NCBI GenBank assembly: GCA_041690535.1
Contig: JAWLHA010000032.1
Location: 1-46,893 of the forward strand
Origin: JAWLHA01 sp041690535
Lineage (GTDB): Bacteria > Pseudomonadota > Gammaproteobacteria > Thiohalomonadales > Thiohalomonadaceae
Direction of reading: 5' to 3'
DNA length: 46,893 nucleotides
Position numbers and translations under genes: made by a program. Each line of letters starts with the position of its first letter. The stretch's first letter is position 1. The notes beneath the pieces were generated by a model. That model searched no databases. It was not told where the DNA came from and saw nothing but the letters and a program-made list of their open reading frames with translations. Below, piece by piece: positions 33,661 through 41,405 of this stretch.

Positions 33661-35043
33661 TCAGGTACTCGCTGCCTCCTGGGTGCCCCCGGGGCCGGCC
33701 GAACCGGCGGGGTATTCCGCCAGGGGCACGCGCCCCGCCCGCCAGGCATCGGTGATCGGTGTGACGATGCGCCAGGCCGCTTCCGCCTCATCGCCACGAA
33801 TGGCGAGGGTGCAGTCCCCCTGCAGGGCGTCCAGCAGCAGGCGGCTGTAGGCGGGGAGAGCGGGGACATTCATCGGCGTGTCCAGACGCGTCTCCCTCAG
33901 GTCGAAGCGTTCACCGGGGCCGGTGATGTTCAGGGAGAGGCCGATCTGCTCGGGCTCCAGATTGAGGCGAAGGACGTTGGGTGCCGCTTCGTTCTCCTCG
34001 AAGGCGAGGTGGGGCACGGGGCGGAAGTGGATGGCAATCTCGCGGCGGTCGCGGGCCAGGGCCTTGCCGCTGCGCAAGGTGAAGGGCACACCGGCCCAGC
34101 GCCAGTTGTCCACGAACAGCGTCACCTCGGCGAAGGTCTCGGTGCCGCGCTGGGGGTCGACGCCCTCCTCATCGGTGTAGGCCGGCACCGCCCGCTCACC
34201 GATGTGCCCCGCCCCGTAGCGGGCGCGCAGGGTGTGACGCGCCACCGACGCGGGGTCCAGCGGGCGCACTGCCCGCAGCACGTCCAGCTTGCGATCGCGC
34301 AGGTCCCGCTCCTTCAAGGTGAGCGGGGGCTCCATGGCGACAAGGCAGAGTAGTTGCAGCAGATGGTTCTGGATCATGTCGAGCAGGGCGCCGCTGGCGT
34401 CGTAGTAGCCGGCGCGCCCCTCCAGGGCCAGGGTCTCCTCCCAGATGATCTCCACCCGTTCCACATGGCTTGCATTCCAAAGCGTCTCGAAGATGCGGTT
34501 GGCAAAGCGCAGGCCGAGGATGTTCTGCACCGTCTGCATGCCGAGGAAGTGGTCGATGCGGAACACCGCCACCTCTCCGAGCCGCTCGGCGATGAGGCGG
34601 TTGAGGGCCTGGGCCGAGGCGAGGTCCTGGCCGAAGGGCTTTTCGATGACCAGCCGGCTGCCCGGGGCGAGCCCTGCCGTGCAGAGGGCGACGATGGTGC
34701 GGGCGTAGACGCCGGGGGGCAGGGCCAGGTAGGCCAGCAGGGGCTCATCTGCCGGCTGCATCAGGGGGGCCAGTTGCGAGGCGTCCGTCACGTCGGCCTG
34801 GCCGTAAGCGAGACGGCCCAGCAGCGTCTCGCGGGTGGCCGGGGCGATCTCCGAGGCATGGCGTTCGAGCTGGGTGGCCATGCGCTGGCGGAACTCCTCG
34901 TCGCTGGAGGGCTCGCGGGAGACCCCGAGGATCGAGAACTCGGGGGGGAGGCGCTCCAGCTCGAGCAGGCGGGCCAGGGCCGGCAGCAGGTAACGGGCGG
35001 TGAGATCGCCCCCGGCCCCCAGGATGAGCATGCGCCGAATCAC
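33661..35043 (-). CDS. Glucose-6-phosphate dehydrogenase-like protein with an altered substrate motif
   Basis: The 460-residue protein has the G6PDH fold: an N-terminal Rossmann site (MLILGAGGDLTARYLLPAL), EKPFG (Lys135), the active-site helix RIDHFLGMQTVQNIL with His165, and YYDASGALLDMIQNHLLQ with His227. In true G6PDH the motif is RIDHYLGKE, where Tyr and Lys hold the sugar phosphate. Here they are Phe166 and Met169, so the substrate may differ. It starts at GTG 35043, overlapping the glucoamylase-like gene's stop (GTGA), and is translationally coupled to it. Confidence 0.87.
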   Translation of the reverse strand: MIRRMLILGAGGDLTARYLLPALARLLELERLPPEFSILGVSREPSSDEEFRQRMATQLERHASEIAPATRETLLGRLAYGQADVTDASQLAPLMQPADEPLLAYLALPPGVYARTIVALCTAGLAPGSRLVIEKPFGQDLASAQALNRLIAERLGEVAVFRIDHFLGMQTVQNILGLRFANRIFETLWNASHVERVEIIWEETLALEGRAGYYDASGALLDMIQNHLLQLLCLVAMEPPLTLKERDLRDRKLDVLRAVRPLDPASVARHTLRARYGAGHIGERAVPAYTDEEGVDPQRGTETFAEVTLFVDNWRWAGVPFTLRSGKALARDRREIAIHFRPVPHLAFEENEAAPNVLRLNLEPEQIGLSLNITGPGERFDLRETRLDTPMNVPALPAYSRLLLDALQGDCTLAIRGDEAEAAWRIVTPITDAWRAGRVPLAEYPAGSAGPGGTQEAAST

Positions 35044-36875
35044 GTCGGTAATCCCTGCATGGCCTGCGCCAGGTTGCGGCCGCTGGCGATGAGGCCCACA
35101 TGACTGAAGGCCTGGGGAAAGTTGCCCAGGAAGGCGCCGCTGGCCGGATCGATTTGTTCCGGCAGCAGACCCAGCTCGTTGGCGCGATCGCACAGGCTGT
35201 CGTACAGGGCCATTGCCTCATCCAGACGCCCCTGTCCTGTGAAATTGTCCAGCAGCCAGAAGCTGCAGAGCAGGAATGCCCCCTCGTGGCCCGGCAGGCC
35301 GTCTGGCGACTCCTCGGGAATGTAGCGGTAGAGCAGGCCGTCGCCCGCCCCTAGCCGCTGCTGGACCGCTTCCACGGTGGCCACCATGCGCGGGTGGTCG
35401 AAGGGCACCACCCGGCGTAGCGGCAGCGTCAGGAGGCTGGCGTCCAGCCAGCCACCGCCGAGATACTCGGTGAGTGTGTTGCGTTCGGCGCGCCACGCCT
35501 CGTTGAGGATGGCCTGGCGAATGGCCTCGGCGTCGGTTCGCCAGCCCGCCACATCGCCCGGCAGTCCGAGCCGTTCGGCCACCCGGGCACCACGATCCAG
35601 GGCCACATGACAGAGTGCGGCGGAGTAGGTGAAGGGGTGCCCGGCGGTGCGCACCTCCCAGATCCCGTGGTCGGGCTCGCGCCACTCCACCCGGGCCCGC
35701 TCCACATGCTCGTGCAGGTAGGACCAGAGGTGGGGGGTGATCCTTCCGCCGCGGTTGGCCCATTGATAGGCACAGTCGAGGATCTCGCCGAAGACATCAT
35801 GCTGGCGCTGCTCCACGGCGGCGTTGCCCCAGCGCACCGGCGCCGAGCGGCGATAGCCCTCCAGATCGCCATCCTCCCACTCGGCAGGGGGAACGCCCCC
35901 ATCCAGATCGTAAAGCACCCGGGGGCGCCCGGGATTTTCCACATCGTCCAGCACCCAGGCCAGAAAGGCCTGCGCCTCCACGCTGAGGCCCACCCCCCGC
36001 AGGGCATACACCGAAAAGGCGGCGTCACGCACCCAGGTGTAGCGATAATCCCAATTGCGGACCCCACCGAGCGCCTCGGGCAGGGAGGAGGTGGGGGCGG
36101 CGATGATGGCACCGTTTTCGAAGTGATCCAGCAGCTTGAGGGTAATAGCCGAACGGCGCACCAGCGCCGCCCGGGGCCCCTCGTATTCGAACCCTTCGAT
36201 CCAGCGCCGCCAGGAGGCCACCGTGCCTTGCATCACCTCGTCGTGGGAGATGGGATCGTAGCGGTAGGAACCGGGAGCCCAGCGCAACACGAAATGAGCC
36301 CGCTCGCCCTGGACGAGCCGGTAGCGGCTATGCAGCCCCTGAAGGGGGAGGGTGGCGGTGAAGCGCAGGTCGAGGCCGCTACAATGGAGCTTCAGTCCGT
36401 CGCCGTGGGGCTCGGCCTCCACCTGGCCCCGGGGGATGAGGGCGACGCGCAGCGGCACCTCCCCTTCCAGCACCTCCACGCTGCGCAGCAGCTCGCCCCG
36501 GGCCGCTCGCACCCCCTCATTGAGGTTGGCGCCGGTGCGGAAGGTGAGGGCGTCGGTGACCCGCATGACGCCCTGCGGCCCCCGCATCTCGGTGACCAGA
36601 ACGCCGGTGTCCGGCAGATAGTAGTGGCGGGACTCCGTGAGGTGTTCCGGGGCGATGACAAAGGCCCCGCCCCGACGGGCATCCAGTAGGCTGCAAAAGA
36701 GGGGTTGTGAGTCGAAGCGCGGTGCGCAGAGCCAGGCGATGGCGCCATCGCGTCCCACCAGCGCCGCGCCTGCGCCGTCGCCAATCAGTCCATACTCCTC
36801 GATGCCGAGGTAACCCTCCGCCGAGTAGCGCAGTGGCTTAAAGTCCGTCTGCGTTTCGCCTCTGTAGACGTCCAT
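35040..36875 (-). CDS. Glycoside hydrolase family 15 (glucoamylase/trehalase-like)
   Basis: The 611-residue protein has the GH15 layout: an N-terminal beta-sandwich (IEEYGLIGDGAGAALVGRDGAIAWLCAPRFDS), then an alpha/alpha barrel with RNWDYRYTWVRDAAF (273-287). Glu407 in GIWEVR and Glu531 in GHEGAF are the likely acid and base. There is no signal peptide, so it works in the cytoplasm, freeing glucose from an alpha-glucan or splitting trehalose. Coupling to the G6PDH-like gene suggests the sugar is oxidised next. ATG at 36875 has GGGAGG just ahead. Confidence 0.9.
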   Translation of the reverse strand: MDVYRGETQTDFKPLRYSAEGYLGIEEYGLIGDGAGAALVGRDGAIAWLCAPRFDSQPLFCSLLDARRGGAFVIAPEHLTESRHYYLPDTGVLVTEMRGPQGVMRVTDALTFRTGANLNEGVRAARGELLRSVEVLEGEVPLRVALIPRGQVEAEPHGDGLKLHCSGLDLRFTATLPLQGLHSRYRLVQGERAHFVLRWAPGSYRYDPISHDEVMQGTVASWRRWIEGFEYEGPRAALVRRSAITLKLLDHFENGAIIAAPTSSLPEALGGVRNWDYRYTWVRDAAFSVYALRGVGLSVEAQAFLAWVLDDVENPGRPRVLYDLDGGVPPAEWEDGDLEGYRRSAPVRWGNAAVEQRQHDVFGEILDCAYQWANRGGRITPHLWSYLHEHVERARVEWREPDHGIWEVRTAGHPFTYSAALCHVALDRGARVAERLGLPGDVAGWRTDAEAIRQAILNEAWRAERNTLTEYLGGGWLDASLLTLPLRRVVPFDHPRMVATVEAVQQRLGAGDGLLYRYIPEESPDGLPGHEGAFLLCSFWLLDNFTGQGRLDEAMALYDSLCDRANELGLLPEQIDPASGAFLGNFPQAFSHVGLIASGRNLAQAMQGLPT

Positions 36876-37172
36876 GGGGCCTCCCTGCCTCGGCGCCATC
36901 CCGCAACTTGGGGGCAAACAGGACCGCGCGATTTACCCCCTGCCAAGCTTGTTATGCTACCCCGGTTCCGCGCCCTAACGGGTCGCGCGGGGTGGAGGGC
37001 CCGTCAGCCCATCCGCTGCCTACCTCCGATGCCGGGCAGATGCAGGGGCAAGGCGTAACCGTCGTGCTGCGAGGCGCTTTGGACGCAGCCGGGACTCGCC
37101 CTATGCGGCAATCCGGGGTTGAACGGTTACCCTGTACCTTAGACGAACGACCCGATGGCAGCGACCACGGGA

Positions 37173-38477
37173 TCAGCCGTTCAAAATGCCGGGGACGGCC
37201 TGGGCGATGAGAAAGTAGACCAGCAGTCCGACCGCGTCGACCAGGGTGGTGACCACGGGGGCGCTCACCACTGCCGGATCGATGCCTACGCGGGCGGCGA
37301 GCAGGGGCATGCCCGAACCGACCAAGGTGGCGCCGGTGCAGATGGCGATCAGGGTCAGGGAGACGGTGATGGCCAGGGGCGTGCCGAAGATGACGGCAAC
37401 GGGGAAATAGGCCATCAGAGCGATGGCGGTCCCGAGCAGGAAGCCCACGTAGGTCTCCCGGAGCATAATTGCCGCGGAATGCACCCCGCGCACCTCGCCG
37501 GTGGCCATGGCGCGGATCACGGTGGTCGCCGACTGCGCGCCGCTGTTGCCGCCGACGCCGATGAGCAGGGGGATGAAGAGCGAGAGGGTGACCGCCTGCT
37601 CCAGCACGGACTCGAACCGATTGAGCACGTTGACCGTCAGTGCGCCGGCCGCGGCCAGCAGGGTCAACCACACCAGACGAGCCCGGGTGAGTCGCAACAC
37701 GGGGATGGAGAGGTAAGGCCGGTCCAATGGCTCGGTGGCGCCGATGCGGGCGATATCTTCCTCATGCTCGGTCTGCAGCACGTCCATGGCGTCATCCACG
37801 GTGATCAGACCGAGCAGATTCCCCGTCGGGCTGACCACCGGCAACGCCAGCAGGTCCGCAGCCTGGAGCAGTCGGGCGACCTCTTCCTGGTCTGTTTCGG
37901 GGGCGACGGTCGGGGGCGAATAGATCATGATATCGGCGACACGCTCCTGCTCCTTCGCGCGTACCAAATCGCTCAGCATGGCGAGCCCAATGAAGCGCTC
38001 CTCCTCATCAAGCACCGGAAGCACGTCCACGGTTGCCACTCCTGGGCCCTCGCGGCGAATCAGACTCAGGGCCTCCTCCACGGATTGCGCCGGCCGCAGA
38101 GGCAGGTATTCGGGAACCATGATCCGACCGGCACTCTCCTTCGGGAATGCCAACAGCCGATGGGTCAGGCGACGCTCGCGGGGGCTCAGGCGAGCGAGCA
38201 GAGCGTCACTCACCGCCTTGGGCAACGTCTCCAGGAGGCGAACCCGGTCATCGGGGTCCAAATCCTCCAGCAGCCGCTCTACCTGACGATCGCGCAGGTG
38301 CGCGAGCAGCTCCTTCTGCAACTCCGGGTCGAGCTGCTCGAACACTGCCCGGGCGCGGTCCGGGGCCATGCGCGACAGCGCCGCCGCTCTGTCGAACGGC
38401 GCCGTACGGCTCAGAGCCTCGACGGACGAGAGTATCTCCTGATCCTGCGGCGTTCCCGTTGTCATCGTCCGATCCAT
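37173..38477 (-). CDS. mgtE: Magnesium transporter MgtE
   Basis: The 434-residue protein has the MgtE order: an N-terminal superhelical domain (residues 15-120, MAPDRARAVFEQLDPELQKELLAHL), two CBS domains (about 130-250) and five C-terminal membrane helices. The pore signature appears as LSLFIPLLIGVGGNSGAQSATTVIRAMATGEV. It is a Mg2+ channel gated by cytosolic Mg2+ through the N and CBS domains. I place the start at ATG 38477 because AAGGTGAG is well spaced; ATGs at 38507 and 38465 are possible. It is monocistronic. Confidence 0.93.
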   Translation of the reverse strand: MDRTMTTGTPQDQEILSSVEALSRTAPFDRAAALSRMAPDRARAVFEQLDPELQKELLAHLRDRQVERLLEDLDPDDRVRLLETLPKAVSDALLARLSPRERRLTHRLLAFPKESAGRIMVPEYLPLRPAQSVEEALSLIRREGPGVATVDVLPVLDEEERFIGLAMLSDLVRAKEQERVADIMIYSPPTVAPETDQEEVARLLQAADLLALPVVSPTGNLLGLITVDDAMDVLQTEHEEDIARIGATEPLDRPYLSIPVLRLTRARLVWLTLLAAAGALTVNVLNRFESVLEQAVTLSLFIPLLIGVGGNSGAQSATTVIRAMATGEVRGVHSAAIMLRETYVGFLLGTAIALMAYFPVAVIFGTPLAITVSLTLIAICTGATLVGSGMPLLAARVGIDPAVVSAPVVTTLVDAVGLLVYFLIAQAVPGILNG

Positions 38478-38534
38478 TGGGCTTCTCACCTTGGAAGCGT
38501 ACATCAACCGATCGGCCCGGGTTTGTCCGGGGCG

Positions 38535-38588
38535 CAGGGCGAGCGCATGCTCACTGCACGGCCGTGACCTGAGTAGGCGTTCGCCCTG
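38535..38588. mobile_element. Minimal 54-bp MITE-1 remnant with target duplication
   Basis: CAGGGCGAGCGCATGCTCA and its imperfect complement (TGAGTAGGCGTTCGCCCTG) form the ends. Between them is only the ACGGCCGT core seen just inside the full-length termini. The flanks GTCCGGGGCG and GTGCGGGGCG (38525-38534, 38589-38598) match at 9 of 10 bases. It is an internally deleted, ageing member. Confidence 0.72.
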
Positions 38589-38699
38589 GTGCGGGGCGTT
38601 CGAGCGAATACCGCCGTGCCCGGATGATTCAGCGCACGTGATTACCGCGGGGTCGGCGAACCCGTTCCGGGAAGCGCCCTTGGGTTGAGGCGCATCACT

Positions 38700-39914
38700 T
38701 CAGGTGGATACGGCGAGCCTTTCCCCCACCCGTCCGTAGAACCACTTCATCACAAAGGGTGGCAGCAGCGTCGTAAGCGCAATGACAATCACCAGCGCGG
38801 CATAGATTTCGTTGGTGAAGATGTTGCCAATGCGTCCCAGCTCCGTAAAGATGAGCCCCACCTCCCCACGGGGGATCATTGCGGTGCCCACTGCGAAGCG
38901 TACCTGCCAGCTCTCGCGGATCAGGAATGCCCCCAGCAGCTTGCCCACCACCGCGGCCAGGAACAGGGCGAGGGAGAAGAACCAGACGAACCCGGAGCTC
39001 CAGTCAATCTCGCGCAGGTTGAGGGAAAGCCCCACCATCACGAAGAAAATGGGCGTGAAAAGATGAATGATGGGCTTCATCTGCCCCTCAATGCGGTGGG
39101 CGAAGCTGGGGTCCGCATTGAGGGCCACCCCAAGCGGCAGGAAGAAGCGTCGGGACAGTGCCAAGCCGGCGGCGAATCCGCCCAGCAGTTCCGGCGCCCC
39201 CACGGCATGGGCCAGCCAGGCGAAGAACAGCACCAGAGACACCACAGTGGTCGGGATCAGCCCCGGGATCTCGCTGGCCTGGTCGAATCGCCTGATGATG
39301 AGGGAGATGCCCTTGGCGGCGATGGGGGCAAGCACGAAGAAGGCACCCACGAAGACCAATACCTTGCCGGCGTTCACAAGGCTGACCCCCCCGCCCACGG
39401 AGAATTCGTAGAGGATCGCGAGCAGCACCACACCCAGCACGTCGTCCAGCACTGCCGCACCGAGCACCACCTGCCCCTCCACGGAGTGCTGACGGTGCAA
39501 ATCCGATAGGACTCGCACGGTAATGCCGATGCTGGTCGCCGTGAGTGTTCCGCCGATGAACAGCGACACCAGCATGGAGAGACCGAACCCCCAATAGCCG
39601 ATAGCGAACCCAAGCAGCAGGGGGAGAAAGAACCCGGCAAGTGCCACCACCACCGACTTGGCGCCGGTACGCACCAGGCGCATCACATCGGTTTCGAGCC
39701 CCACCTCGAACAGGAGCAGGATGATGCCAATCTCGGCCAGCAGCTTCACGGCTTCGACCGGCTCGATCCAGCCGAACAGACTCGGGCCGAGCACTACCCC
39801 GGCAAGCAGTTCGCCGATCACCGACGGTGCCTGAAGGCGCACCGCCACCTCGGCGAGGATTCGCGCGGTGAGAAGGATAATGAGCAGGTGAAGAAAAAAC
39901 GTATGGGGTTCCAT
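38700..39914 (-). CDS. Cation:proton antiporter, CPA2 (Kef/NapA-like) family
   Basis: The 404-residue inner-membrane protein has about 12 helices and typical CPA2 text: APSVIGELLAGVVLGPSLFG, LLLFEVGLETD, and the ion-binding helix AAVLDDVLGVVLLAI with the Asp pair. It should exchange Na+ or K+ for protons. It lacks the C-terminal RCK (TrkA-N) domain found in Kef channels, so is not expected to be glutathione-gated. The start is ATG 39914. Together with the Mrp operon and MgtE it makes this a region rich in ion transport. Confidence 0.9.
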   Translation of the reverse strand: MEPHTFFLHLLIILLTARILAEVAVRLQAPSVIGELLAGVVLGPSLFGWIEPVEAVKLLAEIGIILLLFEVGLETDVMRLVRTGAKSVVVALAGFFLPLLLGFAIGYWGFGLSMLVSLFIGGTLTATSIGITVRVLSDLHRQHSVEGQVVLGAAVLDDVLGVVLLAILYEFSVGGGVSLVNAGKVLVFVGAFFVLAPIAAKGISLIIRRFDQASEIPGLIPTTVVSLVLFFAWLAHAVGAPELLGGFAAGLALSRRFFLPLGVALNADPSFAHRIEGQMKPIIHLFTPIFFVMVGLSLNLREIDWSSGFVWFFSLALFLAAVVGKLLGAFLIRESWQVRFAVGTAMIPRGEVGLIFTELGRIGNIFTNEIYAALVIVIALTTLLPPFVMKWFYGRVGERLAVST

Positions 39915-39997
39915 AGGACTACGTACCTACCGCTAATCGAAGGATTGTTACTGCCGAGGATGGGCGAAAGGACCTGCCGTCGGGGGCCCATCTGATT

Positions 39998-40215
39998 CAG
40001 GGTAAACGCATACTTACCCAAGAGCGATGTAAGTTCTTGAAAGCAGGTCGTCGGCCGCATGGATGGGTGCAAGGACGCACTTATGCCGCGGGAGGGCAGG
40101 GATGCCCGAAGCGGCCGCGGCCGTCGAGCGTACATGGATGTATTCACAGCGTACCTGCTTTCAAGGACTTACATCGCTCACAGCACGGCCGTGACGTAAG
40201 TATGCGTTTACCCTG
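39998..40215. mobile_element. MITE-1 copy E, full-length 218-bp reference copy
   Basis: Both termini are intact (CAGGGTAAACGCATACTTAC and its complement). Perfect 10-bp duplications CCATCTGATT lie at 39988-39997 and 40216-40225. Inner arms (GTAAGTTCTTGAAAGCAGGT; complement with one change) enclose a central region with further small hairpins (CGGCCGC, GGGCA..TGCCC). It has no reading frame and is the best reference for the family. Confidence 0.95.
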
Positions 40216-40270
40216 CCATCTGATTCACCCGCTGTCGCTGCCAGGGGTGAATCTGCCTACACTCAACCAG

Positions 40271-40705
40271 ATGGAAATCGGCTCGTCAACGTTCGTTGCC
40301 CTGAAAACTCTTCATATCGCCCTTGTATTGATCTGGATCGCAAGTGGCATCTATTTGCCGCTAGTGTACGCGGGGCACAGCCGTATGCGTGGGAAGGAGG
40401 CGCCGGCGCGCCTTATCACCCTGGAGAGAACCCTCTATTTCGGGGTGATGACCCCCTCGGCCATCCTGGCCGTCGCCTTCGGGACCTGGCTGGTCATCTA
40501 CCGAATGGACGGCGGATGGTTGCCGGTGAAGCTCACGGTGGTGTTGTTGCTGGTGCTCTTTCACCTCTACTGCGGGAGGCTACTCCTGCTGTTTGAGAAG
40601 CATCGTGTCCGCCACCGGCGCGGCTATTATCTGCTGCTCTCGGTCGTGCCCCTCCCGTTGGCCATCACAATCTTCGCCCTGGCGGTGATCAAGCCAACCC
40701 TGTAG
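40271..40705 (+). CDS. HemJ/CopD-like four-helix membrane protein
   Basis: The 144-residue protein has four membrane helices with LKTLHIALVLIWIASGIYLPLVYAGH at the start and LPVKLTVVLLLVLFHLYCGRLLLLFE in the third. This resembles the HemJ (protoporphyrinogen oxidase)/CopD superfamily, in which the first-helix His may bind heme. The nearby heme-copper oxidase genes fit a role in heme supply or redox, but the exact member is uncertain. The start is ATG 40271. A MITE-1 lies 55 bp upstream, so promoter sequence may have been displaced. Confidence 0.72.
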   Translation: MEIGSSTFVALKTLHIALVLIWIASGIYLPLVYAGHSRMRGKEAPARLITLERTLYFGVMTPSAILAVAFGTWLVIYRMDGGWLPVKLTVVLLLVLFHLYCGRLLLLFEKHRVRHRRGYYLLLSVVPLPLAITIFALAVIKPTL

Positions 40706-40738
40706 TGGACTCATCCGCATGGGGCTCGGAAGAGCGTC

Positions 40739-41224
40739 CTAAGGCTCCTCCTCTTCGCGGAGATAGCTTCCCACCAGGTGATGGAAGACCAGTTTCCCAC
40801 CGAGAAAGCCGGCGAACGCGAGGATCACCACCGTGTCGATGGAAAGCAGCAACCCCCAGGGATAGATGTACTCCTGATGGACTTGCAGGCGCAGTGCCAA
40901 ATTGGCCGTTGCCAGTGCGATCACCGTCACCGCGGCGAGAAAATGACTCCAGCTTCGTACCTTGTCCCGTACCTCGGGAAGGGTGACGAAGTCGGTGACC
41001 CCGGCCACTGCCGCAAGTCCCCCGCCGCCCACCCCGCCGACCAGCAGCCAGAAAGAGGCGCGTGCCCAGAAGGCGTCACCGGTCCAGAGGAACACAACGT
41101 CGGTGATCAGCACCCCGATGAGAAATGCGATGGGAAAGGTGACGGTCATCGGGTGGATGGGATGGCTGTAGATGGCCGCCGTGCTTGGGATCCGGATTTC
41201 GCGGTGTTTCTCCTTCTCCATCAT
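40739..41224 (-). CDS. DUF2231 membrane protein
   Basis: The 161-residue protein has four membrane helices and the DUF2231 start HPIHPMTVTFPIAFLIGVLITDVVFLW, with further histidines in helices 2-4 (SWSHFLAAV, FHHLVGSYL) that could bind heme. Such genes often accompany alternative cytochrome oxidases, and this one lies just downstream of the oxidase pair on the same strand. The exact role is unknown. Two adjacent ATGs (41224 and 41221) follow GGAGGG. Confidence 0.85.
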   Translation of the reverse strand: MMEKEKHREIRIPSTAAIYSHPIHPMTVTFPIAFLIGVLITDVVFLWTGDAFWARASFWLLVGGVGGGGLAAVAGVTDFVTLPEVRDKVRSWSHFLAAVTVIALATANLALRLQVHQEYIYPWGLLLSIDTVVILAFAGFLGGKLVFHHLVGSYLREEEEP

Positions 41225-41405
41225 CCCTCCGTCGCAGTCACCCCGACGCTGTTTCCCGCGCACCTGGACGGGGGCGATCTCCCGTCCACCAGGCCCGATG
41301 CGGTTGACGCAAAAAGGCCGCCCTTGAGCTCCTGTGGGTCCTTCGGGCGGGACCCTGTGCCCGAGGAGGCACCTCCCTCACAGCCATGAGTGCTTCTTCG
41401 GCAAC

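Noticed and set aside
36876..37172. Search for a gene or element between the GH15 and mgtE genes
   Set aside because: No reading frame with a ribosome site or family motif and no element ends were found; it is probably the GH15 promoter region.
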